DNA of 51,165 nt from Gammaproteobacteria bacterium (GTDB lineage Bacteria > Pseudomonadota > Gammaproteobacteria > Tenderiales > Tenderiaceae): NCBI GenBank assembly GCA_024277755.1, contig JAJRUN010000067.1, forward strand, positions 1 through 51,165, read 5' to 3'. The notes under the pieces are model-generated. The model saw only the letters and a list, made by a program, of their open reading frames with translations, was not told the origin of the DNA and made no database searches. Below are positions 1-8,602 of the stretch, piece after piece; position 1 is the stretch's first letter; each line of letters starts with the position of its first letter. Made by a program: the position numbers and the translations under genes.

Positions 1-767
1 AGTTTAATCTTTGCGATCGTAACGGGGTGGATAATATTACTGAAGTGATGTTTGGTTATGATGGAATTGTTATCGCGCAATCTGCTGAGAATGACCACCT
101 GAATGTGTCAAAAAAAGAGTTGCTGTTAGCCGTGGCTCAACTAGTGCCCAATGCGGTAGGGGATGGCATGATTGAGAATCCCTATCGCTACTGGAACGAG
201 ATTAACAAAACTCTTCCTCATCGTAAGATCAGTATCTATGGCCCACCAGTGAGCTCTGGCACGCGAGATGCTTTTGAGGAGATGGTGATGCAGTATCAAA
301 CTGAAGAGATGAAGGTCTATCGTGATGCTGGTTTGAAAGGTTTTAGAATCATCAGAACAGACGGTGTCTATATTCCCAGTGGCGAAAATGACAATCTGAT
401 TGTGCGTAAGCTGACCAAGGATAAGGATGCACTGGGTATCTTCGGCTATAGTTTTCTGGAAGAAAACGATGATGTAATCGAAGGGGTCGATATTGATGGT
501 GTGCCGCCTACAGCAGACAATATCGCATCCAAACAATATCCTATTTCACGCAGCCTGTTTTTATACATTAAAAATGATCATATGAAAGATGTGCCTGCCA
601 TGAAGGAGTATTTAGGGATGTCTTTGAATGCTGACCTTGTGGGTGAAGATGGTTTGCTGAGTGATATTGGTCTGATTCCTATGCCAGATGAATTGATTGA
701 GGCGAATTTGGCCAAGGTGGAAAACATGCAGCTGCTGACACTGGATGATCTTAAATATCGTCACTAA
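1..767 (+). CDS. pstS: PstS-family phosphate-binding protein, 5' end outside window
   Basis: This is the periplasmic substrate-binding subunit of the high-affinity phosphate ABC transporter. The reading frame is open from base 3 and reads FNLCDRNGVDNITEV before the first possible start (GTG at 27), so the gene begins upstream of the window and GTG 27 is not its start. The motif GYDGIVIAQS and the segment containing PVSSGTRDAFEEM are typical of PstS-like proteins, where the SGT segment helps bind phosphate. About 255 C-terminal residues are present and the signal peptide is not visible. The gene ends in a strong terminator and lies 185 bp before a Pho-box gene, then pstCAB. Family assignment is firm; the exact paralogue is less so. 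Confidence 0.9.
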   Translation, partial: FNLCDRNGVDNITEVMFGYDGIVIAQSAENDHLNVSKKELLLAVAQLVPNAVGDGMIENPYRYWNEINKTLPHRKISIYGPPVSSGTRDAFEEMVMQYQTEEMKVYRDAGLKGFRIIRTDGVYIPSGENDNLIVRKLTKDKDALGIFGYSFLEENDDVIEGVDIDGVPPTADNIASKQYPISRSLFLYIKNDHMKDVPAMKEYLGMSLNADLVGEDGLLSDIGLIPMPDELIEANLAKVENMQLLTLDDLKYRH

Positions 768-796
768 TTTGTCTGACCACTCTGTGTGATGTATTG

Positions 797-830
797 AACC
801 CCTCTGCATGTGAATGCAGAGGGGTTTTTT
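797..830 (+). terminator. Rho-independent terminator after pstS
   Basis: A perfect 13-bp stem (797-809 pairs with 814-826) closes a GTGA loop and runs into a T tract ending at 830. It should separate pstS from the downstream beta-helix gene, so that gene needs its own promoter. Confidence 0.93.
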
Positions 831-851
831 ATGCGACCTGTGTTCGTTTAA

Positions 852-869
852 TTGTCATAACCATGTCAC
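852..869 (+). promoter_or_regulatory. Pho box (PhoB binding site)
   Basis: The sequence TTGTCATAACCATGTCAC has two TGTCA half-sites exactly 11 bp apart, matching the 18-bp Pho-box consensus CTGTCATAAAACTGTCAC almost throughout. It lies 83 bp before the ATG of the beta-helix lipoprotein gene and downstream of the pstS terminator. The expected use is PhoB~P activation under phosphate starvation. AT-rich -10 candidates lie at 876-881 and 889-894, and I cannot choose between them. PhoB itself is not in the window. Confidence 0.8.
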
Positions 870-951
870 AAAAACTAAATCTCCTTGTTATATTTCGGTT
901 TTAGAATGGCTCTGTTCTCAAATTAATAATTAAATGTAAGGAGTTGTTTTC

Positions 952-2226
952 ATGATTTTACCCCCATTTAGAGTGTGTGCAGTTGCTGGGTTGTTAGCTG
1001 TCAGTGTGGTTCTTACTGGTTGTGGCGGTTCCAGCACCAGCGCCAGTTCTGGCAGCACGACTACTGCAACAACTGCCGTAGAAGGTACAGCAGCCTATGT
1101 GTCTGAGCAAAGTGAACTGAAAGGAAACTTCAGTGAAAATGTGACTCTTGATGCCAATACAGTTTACAAAATCACGGGTGAAGTTAACTTTCTTGATGGA
1201 ACAACTTTGACGATTCCTGCCGGTACTAAGCTGTATGGTTCATCGGGCAGTGCTTATCTGGCCATCAATCGTGGTGCAAAGATTTTTGCTGAAGGCACAG
1301 CGGCCAATCCCATCATCTTTACCTCGGCAAAAGACATTGCTGGTACTGCGGCTAAAAATGATCAGGGTCAATGGGGTGGCCTGACCATTCTGGGTAAGTC
1401 AAGTAATAACAAGGGTGAAAAGACCTATGAAGCGGGCACGCAGAAATACGGCCCTGTCAACGGTGTTGCTGATGAGGCAGACAGCAGCGGTATATTGAAA
1501 TATGTCATCGTTAAGTATTCAGGTTTTGAAGTAGAAAAAGACAAAGAACTGAACGGCATCTCTTTGGGATCGGTTGGTTCAGGCACTGTGATTGAAAACA
1601 TCGCTGTGATCGGTTCAGCGGATGACGGAATCGAGTTTTGGGGTGGCACGGTTAATGTTAAAAATCTGTATATTTATAATGCAGCTGATGACTCGGTGGA
1701 TACGGACCAGGGCTATGTGGGAACCATTGATAATGTTTATGTTCAGCAGGTGGCGGTTGACGATGAAACCGGTTCCCGTGCAATTGAAGCCGATAGTTTT
1801 GATAGCACTTCGGCAGGGACCCCTGTTGCGACTGTGTCCATGAAGAATGCAACGCTGAATACTGTGGGTCGTGCAATTCGTTTACGTGAAGGCACAGGCT
1901 ATGTGTTTGATAATGTTCAAGTGAATGTTAAATCAAGCTCGGCTGATCCTGCATCGGCAGATTATTTTAAGGATATTGCTGCGATTCGAATCAGTGATCA
2001 GGTGACCTTTGATGGAGCCAATATCAGCACGACTGGCACAGGGATTGCGGTTAAAAATGATGCGGTACAACTGGTCACCAATGACACGGCGGCAGGTGAT
2101 ATCGGTGCTGATGGCAAGATCACCACAGGTAAAGGTATCTATCGTGACTCTGAAACCATGAACTATTTCCAGGGCCTGAGTGCTGTACATGAGGTGGTAG
2201 GTGTTTCTGGCGATATGATTGATTAA
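952..2226 (+). CDS. Beta-helix-like lipoprotein, N-terminal unit, ended by an in-frame TAA
   Basis: The product begins with a lipoprotein signal peptide (hydrophobic stretch, then L-T-G-C with the lipidated Cys near residue 24) and a Ser/Thr/Gly-rich linker. One copy of a roughly 370-residue domain follows, with alternating short beta-strand-like segments, for example TLTIPAGTKLYG, GSGTVIENIAVIGSADDGIEFWGG and GRAIRLREGTGYVFDNVQV. This pattern suggests a right-handed parallel beta-helix. AAGGAG at 938-943 is a good ribosome-binding site for ATG 952. The TAA at 2224-2226 interrupts an open frame that continues in the same phase to 3411, where a second copy of the domain lies. The product is therefore probably half of an original protein of about 819 residues. 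The Pho box upstream suggests expression under phosphate limitation. Function is unknown: surface binding of phosphate or organophosphate would fit the context but is not shown. Confidence 0.8.
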   Translation: MILPPFRVCAVAGLLAVSVVLTGCGGSSTSASSGSTTTATTAVEGTAAYVSEQSELKGNFSENVTLDANTVYKITGEVNFLDGTTLTIPAGTKLYGSSGSAYLAINRGAKIFAEGTAANPIIFTSAKDIAGTAAKNDQGQWGGLTILGKSSNNKGEKTYEAGTQKYGPVNGVADEADSSGILKYVIVKYSGFEVEKDKELNGISLGSVGSGTVIENIAVIGSADDGIEFWGGTVNVKNLYIYNAADDSVDTDQGYVGTIDNVYVQQVAVDDETGSRAIEADSFDSTSAGTPVATVSMKNATLNTVGRAIRLREGTGYVFDNVQVNVKSSSADPASADYFKDIAAIRISDQVTFDGANISTTGTGIAVKNDAVQLVTNDTAAGDIGADGKITTGKGIYRDSETMNYFQGLSAVHEVVGVSGDMID

Positions 2227-3411
2227 GGCCATTTTGATTCCGGTGGTACAGGATTTACCGCTGAGGTTGCCGCCGATAACACAGTTGTTGGTGCTGATAT
2301 GACCCAGTTTGACTGGGTGCTGCAAGAAGTGAACAGCATGACCACGGTTATTTTGACGGGTGATATTTCTGCTGACATGAGTTTGTCTGCGGATAATCTG
2401 TACGCCATCAACGGTGAAGTCAATGTGTTGGAGGGGGCAACCCTGACCATTCCAGCGGGCACCACCCTATACGGTGTAACCGGCTCCTCTTATCTGGCCA
2501 TCAATCGTGGTGCAAAGATTATGGCGGAAGGCACCGCTGTCGATCCTATTGTGTTTACGTCAGCTCAGGATATCGCCGGTTTAAACAGTGGCATCGAGCA
2601 GGGCCAATGGGGGGGGGTGACTATTCTGGGTAAGGCATCTGCAAACAAGGGTGAACGCACCTATGAAGCAGGCACTCAAAAATATGGGCCTGTGAATGGT
2701 GTTGCTGACGATGCAGACAACAGCGGTGTATTGAAATATGTTGCGGTTAAATACTCTGGCTACGAAGTTGAGAAAGATAAAGAGCTGAATGGTATTTCTC
2801 TGGCGGCTGTTGGTTCAGGAACAGTGATTGAAAACATTGCCTCTATTGGTTCTGCGGATGATGGTATCGAATTGTGGGGCGGGACAGTGAGCATCAATGG
2901 TTTGTATGTTTACAACGCCGGTGATGATTCTATCGATACGGATCAGGGTTATCGCGGCACGATTCAGAATGTGTATGCCGAGCAGATTGTTATTGATGAT
3001 GAAATCGGTTCTCGTGTCATTGAAGCCGATGGTAAGGATGCCACGACAGCGGGTACGCCTGCCTCACTGGTAACGATGAAAGATGCCATCCTGAAGGCGA
3101 AAGGGCGTGCCATTCGTCTGCGTGAGGGCACGGGGTATGTGTTTGATAATGTGCAGGTGACTGTTGAATCAGCAGTTGACAGCAGTGTTGCCGCCGTCCG
3201 CATCAGTGACAATATTACCTTTACGGAAGCAAACATCAGCACAGCGGGTGCCGGTATTGCAATCAAGAACAAGGTGGATGCAACAGCCTTGTACAAAGAT
3301 GCTGACACGGAAACCTACTTCAACGGCTTGAGTAATGTGTTGGTTAATGATGATACAACGCTGAACATTACTGAATACGACCGTAGCTGGATTCCTGGTT
3401 GGACTGAGTAA
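2227..3411 (+). pseudogene. C-terminal unit of the beta-helix lipoprotein, in frame after TAA
   Basis: The frame continues directly after the TAA at 2224-2226 (reading G-H-F-D-S-G-G-T-G-F) with no frameshift to the natural stop at 3411. It contains a second copy of the beta-helix domain; long stretches agree closely with the first copy, such as YEAGTQKYGPVNGVAD and EVEKDKELNGISL. The first ATG of this part (2299) has no Shine-Dalgarno sequence and no signal peptide, so independent translation would leave an exported-type domain in the cytoplasm. One nonsense substitution (CAA, GAA or AAA to TAA) explains the split. Alternatives are stop-codon readthrough or a sequencing error. The protein ends in SWIPGWTE. 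Confidence 0.7.
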
Positions 3412-3420
3412 TGTCATGAT

Positions 3421-3453
3421 GCCGGCAGGAACCCTTGCCGGGGTTCTGCCGGC
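3421..3453 (+). other. GC-rich hairpin after the beta-helix gene
   Basis: GCCGGCAGGAACCC pairs with GGGTTCTGCCGGC around a TTGCCG loop, with one bulged base. There is no T tract. It directly precedes a canonical terminator and may protect the 3' end of the upstream transcript. Confidence 0.6.
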
Positions 3454-3470
3454 AGATTGAATTGTTCGAC

Positions 3471-3504
3471 ACAAACCCCACCGCCATCGGTGGGGTTTGT
3501 TTTT
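3471..3504 (+). terminator. Rho-independent terminator between the beta-helix gene and pstC
   Basis: A perfect 13-bp stem (3471-3483 with 3488-3500, loop CCAT) is followed by TTTT. It isolates pstCAB from the Pho-box promoter, or limits read-through into it. No Pho box is visible in the remaining 63 bp before pstC, so pstCAB may depend on partial read-through. Confidence 0.9.
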
Positions 3505-3567
3505 AAGCCGGATGAGTATTCTGCTAAATCGAATTGAGGCCAAGGCCTTGAAAATGATGTTTTTCCA

Positions 3568-4482
3568 ATGAAAAAAAGCAAGAAATTTAACAGCGAAAGG
3601 CTGATGGTGTTGGTGCTGGCGATGGCATCTGCGATCTCCATACTGACCACGGTGGGTATCCTGTTTTCAATTCTGTTTCAAGCGATTGAATTTTTCCAAC
3701 TGAAGAGTTTCTGGTACTTCATTACCGGCACCGAATGGTCGCCGGGTCAGATGGATAGTCGCTTTGGTGCGCTGCCCATTTTTGCCGGTACTTTTATGAT
3801 TACAATTATTGCGCTGACGATTGCTATTCCTGCGGGGATTGGCAGTGCGATCTATATGAGTGAATACGCCAGTCCGCGTTGGCGCAATATTCTTAAACCC
3901 CTGTTGGAAGTGCTGGCAGGTATTCCAACCGTGGTCTATGGTTTTTTTGCCGCCCTGACGATTGCCCCGGCGATTGTTTCGTTTGCCGAATTGCTGGGGC
4001 TGGATGCGGCCTATAACAGCGCCCTGGCCTGTGGTCTGGTGATGGGGGTGATGATCATTCCCGTGATTTCATCCTTAAGCGATGATGTCTTGCGTGCTGT
4101 GCCTGACTCGCAACGAAATGCTTCACTGGCATTGGGGATGACCCACAGCGAGACCATTCGTCACATTGTTGTGCCATCGGCCATGCCTGGCATTATCTCC
4201 GCATCTTTGCTGGGCCTTTCCAAGGCCATTGGTGAAACTATGATTGTAGTGATGGCTGCGGGCTTGCGTCCCAACCTGTCCTGGAATCCACTTGAGGACA
4301 TGACCACGGTAACGGTGCGGATTGTGGATGCCCTGGTGGGTGACCATGCCTTTGACTCACCCGATACACTGTCAGCCTTTTCGTTGGGATTGGTGTTGTT
4401 TGTTATCACTCTGATACTCAATATGATCTCTCTGGCGCAGATACGTAAATTTAAAACACGTTACAAGATCAGCAGCCTATGA
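3568..4482 (+). CDS. pstC: Phosphate ABC transporter permease PstC
   Basis: This is an inner-membrane channel subunit of the Pst phosphate importer, pairing with PstA and driven by PstB. The 304 residues show a first membrane segment near residues 12-35 and the conserved permease core (IYMSEYA, EVLAGIPTVVYGFFA). The EAA-type loop reads RNASLALGMTHSETIRHIVVPSAMPGI, split here as RNASLALGMTHSE and TIRHIVVPSAMPGI. Length is close to the E. coli protein. ATG 3568 is the only ATG in the open stretch after the in-frame TGA at 3535; its ribosome-binding site is poor. The stop overlaps the pstA start as ATGA. Confidence 0.95.
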   Translation: MKKSKKFNSERLMVLVLAMASAISILTTVGILFSILFQAIEFFQLKSFWYFITGTEWSPGQMDSRFGALPIFAGTFMITIIALTIAIPAGIGSAIYMSEYASPRWRNILKPLLEVLAGIPTVVYGFFAALTIAPAIVSFAELLGLDAAYNSALACGLVMGVMIIPVISSLSDDVLRAVPDSQRNASLALGMTHSETIRHIVVPSAMPGIISASLLGLSKAIGETMIVVMAAGLRPNLSWNPLEDMTTVTVRIVDALVGDHAFDSPDTLSAFSLGLVLFVITLILNMISLAQIRKFKTRYKISSL

Positions 4483-5642
4483 ATAACCACCCATTTCATG
4501 ATCCTGGTTTAAAGGCAAGGCATCGTTCTGCCCGCCTGTTTAAATGGTATGCCACGGCATCAATCGCTTTGACACTGGCGTTTTTGTGTTTCTTTTTGTT
4601 TGACATGGGCCGCACTGCATTTCCTGCCTTGTGGCAAACCTATGTCAAGGTGGATGTAAGCTATAGCGAAAAAACCCTGCGCCTGACATCAAAGGCGATT
4701 GATCGAAAATATCGCAAGATTGTTAGTCGCGCCTGGCTGAGAAATATTCGCCGTCAGGTTGAGGTGAAGCCCGAACTAATGGGGCATACGCTATCTCAGT
4801 GGGTGTTGGCCGACGATCAGGTTGACCAATATATGAAAGGCCATCATTACAATCTCAAGGTTAAGCAGATTGCGGTGGTTGAAGCGCTGAAAGTGGAGGG
4901 CGCAATCGAGATGCGCTGGAATAATATCTTTTTTGCGCGCGGTGATTCTAAACTGCCCGAGAATGCCGGCCTGCTGTCGGCACTGATTGGTTCCTTGCTT
5001 ACTCTGGGGGTGACTATGTTGGTTGCCTTTCCTCTTGGCGTGATGACTGCCGTTTATCTGGAAGAGTTTGCTCGTGATAATACGTTGACGCGATTCATCG
5101 AAGTGAATATCAATAATCTTGCTGCCATACCTTCCATTTTGTTTGGCCTGTTAGGCCTGGCGGTGTTTATCAATCTCTTTGGTCTGCCCCGCAGCTCACC
5201 CTTGGTGGGAGGCTTAACCCTGGCTTTGATGACCCTGCCTATCATTATCGTCAGTGCCCGTGCCGCTTTACGCAGTGTGCCCGATTCGATTCGGCAGGCC
5301 GGTTACGGCTTGGGCTTGACGCGAGTGCAGATTGTTCAGGACCATGTGCTGCCGCTTGCCATGCCCGGAATTTTAACCGGCTCAGTAATAGGGGTTGCAC
5401 AGGCGATGGGAGAGACAGCGCCGCTGATTATTATTGGAATGATCGCCTTCATCCCCGACTCACCTACATCAATTGTCGAAGCTGCTACCGTGCTTCCTGC
5501 GCAAATATTTACCTGGGCGGGTCTGCCGGAACGGGCCTATGTGGAAAAAACGGCAGCAGGCATTGTGGTCATTCTATTGATACTGTTTTTGTTGAATACG
5601 ATTGCGGTTTATCTCAGGAAGAAATATGAAATCAAGTGCTAG
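4479..5642 (+). CDS. pstA: Phosphate ABC transporter permease PstA (long form)
   Basis: This is the second channel subunit of the Pst importer. At 387 residues it is about 90 longer than E. coli PstA. The extra length is a soluble loop (about residues 50-160) between the first membrane helix and the permease core, as in PstA proteins carrying a DUF3333-type N-terminal region. The core shows [31 protein letters not shown] and the EAA-like loop [20 protein letters not shown]. It overlaps pstC by 4 bp and pstB by 17 bp, so the three genes are probably translationally coupled. Confidence 0.95.
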   Translation: MNNHPFHDPGLKARHRSARLFKWYATASIALTLAFLCFFLFDMGRTAFPALWQTYVKVDVSYSEKTLRLTSKAIDRKYRKIVSRAWLRNIRRQVEVKPELMGHTLSQWVLADDQVDQYMKGHHYNLKVKQIAVVEALKVEGAIEMRWNNIFFARGDSKLPENAGLLSALIGSLLTLGVTMLVAFPLGVMTAVYLEEFARDNTLTRFIEVNINNLAAIPSILFGLLGLAVFINLFGLPRSSPLVGGLTLALMTLPIIIVSARAALRSVPDSIRQAGYGLGLTRVQIVQDHVLPLAMPGILTGSVIGVAQAMGETAPLIIIGMIAFIPDSPTSIVEAATVLPAQIFTWAGLPERAYVEKTAAGIVVILLILFLLNTIAVYLRKKYEIKC

Positions 5643-6408
5643 GCAAACGACGCCGGTCAAAATCAAGATCGCTGGGCTTAATCTGTGGTACGGCGATAAT
5701 CATGCAGTGAAGGGGATCGATATGGCGATTCCTGCTAACCGGATTACGGCCCTGATTGGCCCGTCTGGTTGCGGAAAATCAAGTTTTCTACGCTGCATCA
5801 ATCGTATGAATGATTTGATTGACCATGTTCGTATCGACGGGCAGGTGATTGTGGATGGTAAAAATATTTATGATAACGATGTGGACGAGATTGCTGTGCG
5901 TAAACGGATCGGTATGGTCTTTCAGCAGCCTAATCCCTTTCCTAAGTCGATTTACGAAAATATTACCTATGCCCCTCTGAAGCACGGACAGGTCAGAAAA
6001 GGGCGGGAGAGTGATGCGCTGGTAGAGGCATCGCTCAGCTCTGCAGGCCTGTGGAACGAGGTGAAAGACAAACTGCATTCCCCTGGCACCTCCTTGTCGG
6101 GTGGCCAGCAGCAACGCCTGTGTATTGCCAGGGCCATTGCGGTCAGCCCCGATATTATTTTGATGGACGAACCCTCTTCGGCACTGGACCCCATCTCAAC
6201 AGAAAAGATCGAATCTCTGATGCTGGAGCTGCGGGAAAACTACACCATTGTGATTGTCACCCATAATATGCAGCAGGCACACCGTACAGCAGATTACACT
6301 GCCTATTTTCACCTGGGTGAGCTGGTTGAATATGACGAAACCAAAAAGTTGTTCATGAATCCCGGCCAGCAATTGACCGAGGATTATATTACTGGGCGAT
6401 TTGGCTAG
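5626..6408 (+). CDS. pstB: Phosphate ABC transporter ATP-binding protein PstB
   Basis: This is the ATPase of the Pst importer. From ATG 5626 the product has 260 residues, close to the usual 257. Walker A GPSGCGKS is at 45-52, the Q-loop VFQQPNPFP near 98-106, the ABC signature LSGGQQQR at 157-164, Walker B IILMDEP at 177-183 and the switch His in VTHNMQQ near 213. ATG 5626 is chosen because AGGAAG (5616-5621) lies just upstream; an in-frame TTG at 5602 would add eight residues unlike the family. phoU, which usually follows pstB, is absent. Confidence 0.96.
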   Translation: MKSSARQTTPVKIKIAGLNLWYGDNHAVKGIDMAIPANRITALIGPSGCGKSSFLRCINRMNDLIDHVRIDGQVIVDGKNIYDNDVDEIAVRKRIGMVFQQPNPFPKSIYENITYAPLKHGQVRKGRESDALVEASLSSAGLWNEVKDKLHSPGTSLSGGQQQRLCIARAIAVSPDIILMDEPSSALDPISTEKIESLMLELRENYTIVIVTHNMQQAHRTADYTAYFHLGELVEYDETKKLFMNPGQQLTEDYITGRFG

Positions 6409-6822
6409 ATGCTTCATGAATCCAGTCTTTTTCTGCTTCGGCGTTCAAGTTTTACACATATTGATTGAGTCTAGGTTTGGAATAACAGGGGGGTGGTATT
6501 TTAATTGATTGTTTTATAAGTGTATTTTAGTGTTTTCGTCGGGTGGTGCTGTGGGCTGGGAGGGCAATAGCCAGTTAAAATATCTTTACAGATAACTGTT
6601 TGGTTTGCATCAAGTTAAATACAAATTGTGGGTATTGTGAAATACAGTGAAAAAACCCCTAGCCAAAAGGCTTAACTTGTTATAGGATTCGGTCTGTTGC
6701 AGTTTTTGTCTCGTAGCGTTTTCGGTAGTTCCTCGCAGTGTAGAGTGGCATTTCTTCCGTAATCTCAGCAGTGACCTGCACACTTATATACATTGTTTAA
6801 TTTTAAAAGAAGGTAACTAAAA
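6409..6822. other. Intergenic region pstB-csp, probable long cold-shock leader
   Basis: This 414-bp gap has no convincing coding frame. It must contain the promoter of the downstream cold-shock gene and probably a long 5' untranslated leader, as is known for cspA-type genes. I see no clear -35/-10 pair. No terminator is evident straight after pstB. The weak cold-box-like string at 6772-6782 is discussed under rejected items. Confidence 0.5.
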
Positions 6823-7026
6823 ATGGCTACAGGTACAGTTAAGTGGTTCAACGACAGTAAAGGTTTTGGCTTTATTACTCCTGCTGATGGCAGCGCTGAT
6901 GTTTTCGTACATCATTCAGCTATCCAAGCTTCTGGCTTTAAATCTTTGGCAGAAGGTCAGTCAGTATCTTTCGATACTGAAGCTGGCGCCAAGGGTCCTA
7001 GCGCAGTAAATGTTGTTCCTCAGTAA
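6823..7026 (+). CDS. CspA-family cold-shock protein
   Basis: This is a 67-residue single-domain nucleic-acid chaperone that binds single-stranded RNA and DNA. It has the RNP1 motif KGFGFI at residues 13-18 and RNP2 VFVHHS at 27-32, with the usual start [18 protein letters not shown] about 10 bp before ATG 6823 serves as ribosome-binding site. It is monocistronic, with a terminator right after it. Which Csp paralogue it matches in E. coli cannot be decided from sequence alone. The next gene, dbpA, also acts on RNA structure. Confidence 0.96.
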   Translation: MATGTVKWFNDSKGFGFITPADGSADVFVHHSAIQASGFKSLAEGQSVSFDTEAGAKGPSAVNVVPQ

Positions 7027-7046
7027 GTCTGAGTTTTAGCATTAAA

Positions 7047-7077
7047 GAGCCCCGCAGTGATGCGGGGCTTTTTTTTT
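7047..7077 (+). terminator. Rho-independent terminator after csp
   Basis: AGCCCCGCA (7048-7056) pairs perfectly with TGCGGGGCT (7061-7069) around a GTGA loop and is followed by a T-rich run to 7077. Confidence 0.95.
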
Positions 7078-7163
7078 GCTTAAATAATGCCCCCTCAACG
7101 GTGACCAGTGTTTAGTTGCCGGGTATTTCAAAATACTGTTGTTTCAAATTAAGGATCTATCTC

Positions 7164-8552
7164 TTGAGCCAAACCGCCTTTTCATCTCTTAAGCTGAATC
7201 CTGATCTGCTTAAAAATATTTCCTCCCTGGGTTATCAGGCGATGACGCCCATACAGGCGCAGAGTTTGCCTCACATTCTGGCGGGCAAAGATATTATTGC
7301 TCAAGGACAAACCGGGTCGGGAAAAACAGCGGCGTTTAGTCTGGGCTTGCTGGAAAAACTTGATGTGAAACGTTTTCGGGTGCAATCATTGGTGCTTTGC
7401 CCGACGCGAGAGCTGGCAGATCAGGTAGCGAAAGAGGTTCGCAGACTGGCCAGAACCATACATAACATTAAGGTCTTAACCCTTTGTGGCGGCATGCCAT
7501 TTGGGGCTCAAGTAGGCTCTCTGGAGCACGGTGCGCATGTCATTGTTGGAACCCCGGGGCGGGTGGAGGACCATCTGCGCAGAGGTACGCTGAAGCTGGA
7601 TAATGTCACCACGCTGGTGCTTGATGAGGCGGACCGGATGCTGGATATGGGCTTTCAGGAGGCTCTGGATGCCATTATTGGGTATATGCCGTCGCAACGC
7701 CAAACCTTACTCTTCAGTGCTACCTTCCCCGAACAAATAAAATCTATTGCGAAACGGATTATGCTTGAGCCGGTTGTTGTGCAGGTGGCCTCTAGTCATG
7801 ACAACAGCAGCATTCAGCAGTATTTGTATAAGGTTGATGGCGATGTTGATCGTTTAACCGCCTTGCGTTTATTGCTGCTGCAACATCATCCTGAATCTGT
7901 TGTGGTGTTCTGTAATACTAAATTGGAAACAGAGCAGGTCGCCGACGAGCTAAGGCGTCATGATTTTAGCGCTGTGGCCCTGAATGGTGACATGGAGCAA
8001 CGGGATAGAGATCAAACTCTGATACGGTTCGCCAATAAAAGCGCCTCAATACTTGTGGCAACCGATGTGGCGGCCCGTGGTCTGGATATAGAGGCCCTGG
8101 ATGCGGTTATTAATTATCACATTGCCCGCGAGCTGGAAGTGCATGTGCATCGTATTGGCCGTACGGGACGGGCGGGCAGTAAAGGCATCGCTTGCACTCT
8201 ATTTGATGAAAAAGATGCCTATCGAGTGGCTCGATTGGAGGCGTTTATTGGTCAAACGATTGAGGTAAAGCCCTTGCCAGCATTCAGCCTGTTGCAGCAA
8301 CCTGCTCAAAAGCCGTTAATGACAACGCTGCAGATTGATGGGGGTAAAAAACAAAAGGTCAGGCCTGGCGATATTCTGGGGGCGCTTACCGGGGCCAATG
8401 GTATTGCTGGAGCCCAGGTCGGAAAAATACATATTTCAGATAATGTTGCCTATGTGGCAGTGAGCCGGGAGGCCGCTAAAACGGCACTAAAGAAGTTGCA
8501 GCAGGGGAAGCTCAAGGGCCGTTCGTTTCGGGTGAGGTTGTTATGGGCTTAG
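7164..8552 (+). CDS. dbpA: ATP-dependent RNA helicase DbpA
   Basis: DbpA is a DEAD-box helicase that acts on 23S rRNA helix 92 during large-subunit assembly. From TTG 7164 the product has 462 residues (E. coli: 457). Motifs in order: Q motif GYQAMTPIQ (23-31), Walker A TGSGKT (50-55), PTRELADQ (80-87), DEAD (154-157), SAT (185-187), VATDVAARGLD, and HRIGRTGRAG. The C-terminal DbpA RNA-binding domain starts near residue 385 with DGGKKQKVRPGDILGALTG and ends in GRSFRVRLL. TTG 7164 is chosen because AAGGA (7151-7155) is well spaced and the protein start (SQTAFSSLKL) matches the family. An upstream in-frame TTG at 7116 has no such support. Confidence 0.95.
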   Translation: MSQTAFSSLKLNPDLLKNISSLGYQAMTPIQAQSLPHILAGKDIIAQGQTGSGKTAAFSLGLLEKLDVKRFRVQSLVLCPTRELADQVAKEVRRLARTIHNIKVLTLCGGMPFGAQVGSLEHGAHVIVGTPGRVEDHLRRGTLKLDNVTTLVLDEADRMLDMGFQEALDAIIGYMPSQRQTLLFSATFPEQIKSIAKRIMLEPVVVQVASSHDNSSIQQYLYKVDGDVDRLTALRLLLLQHHPESVVVFCNTKLETEQVADELRRHDFSAVALNGDMEQRDRDQTLIRFANKSASILVATDVAARGLDIEALDAVINYHIARELEVHVHRIGRTGRAGSKGIACTLFDEKDAYRVARLEAFIGQTIEVKPLPAFSLLQQPAQKPLMTTLQIDGGKKQKVRPGDILGALTGANGIAGAQVGKIHISDNVAYVAVSREAAKTALKKLQQGKLKGRSFRVRLLWA

Positions 8553-8602
8553 TTGTTGTTCGGGGCGTTGGGCAGAGGTTTTGCAAGGAGTATCTGGCTG
8601 AC

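Noticed and set aside
2299-3411. Independent gene starting at ATG 2299
   Set aside because: There is no ribosome-binding site or signal peptide. The frame is continuous with the upstream lipoprotein through one TAA, so I treat it as the C-terminal part of the interrupted gene.
5602-5625. TTG start for pstB adding eight residues
   Set aside because: The residues do not resemble the family, and ATG 5626 has a good ribosome-binding site.
6772-6782. Cold box upstream of csp
   Set aside because: TGACCTGCACA matches the E. coli cold box TGACGTACAGA at 8 of 11 positions, but it lies only 41 bp before the ATG, whereas cold boxes are near the 5' end of a long leader. Chance is likely.
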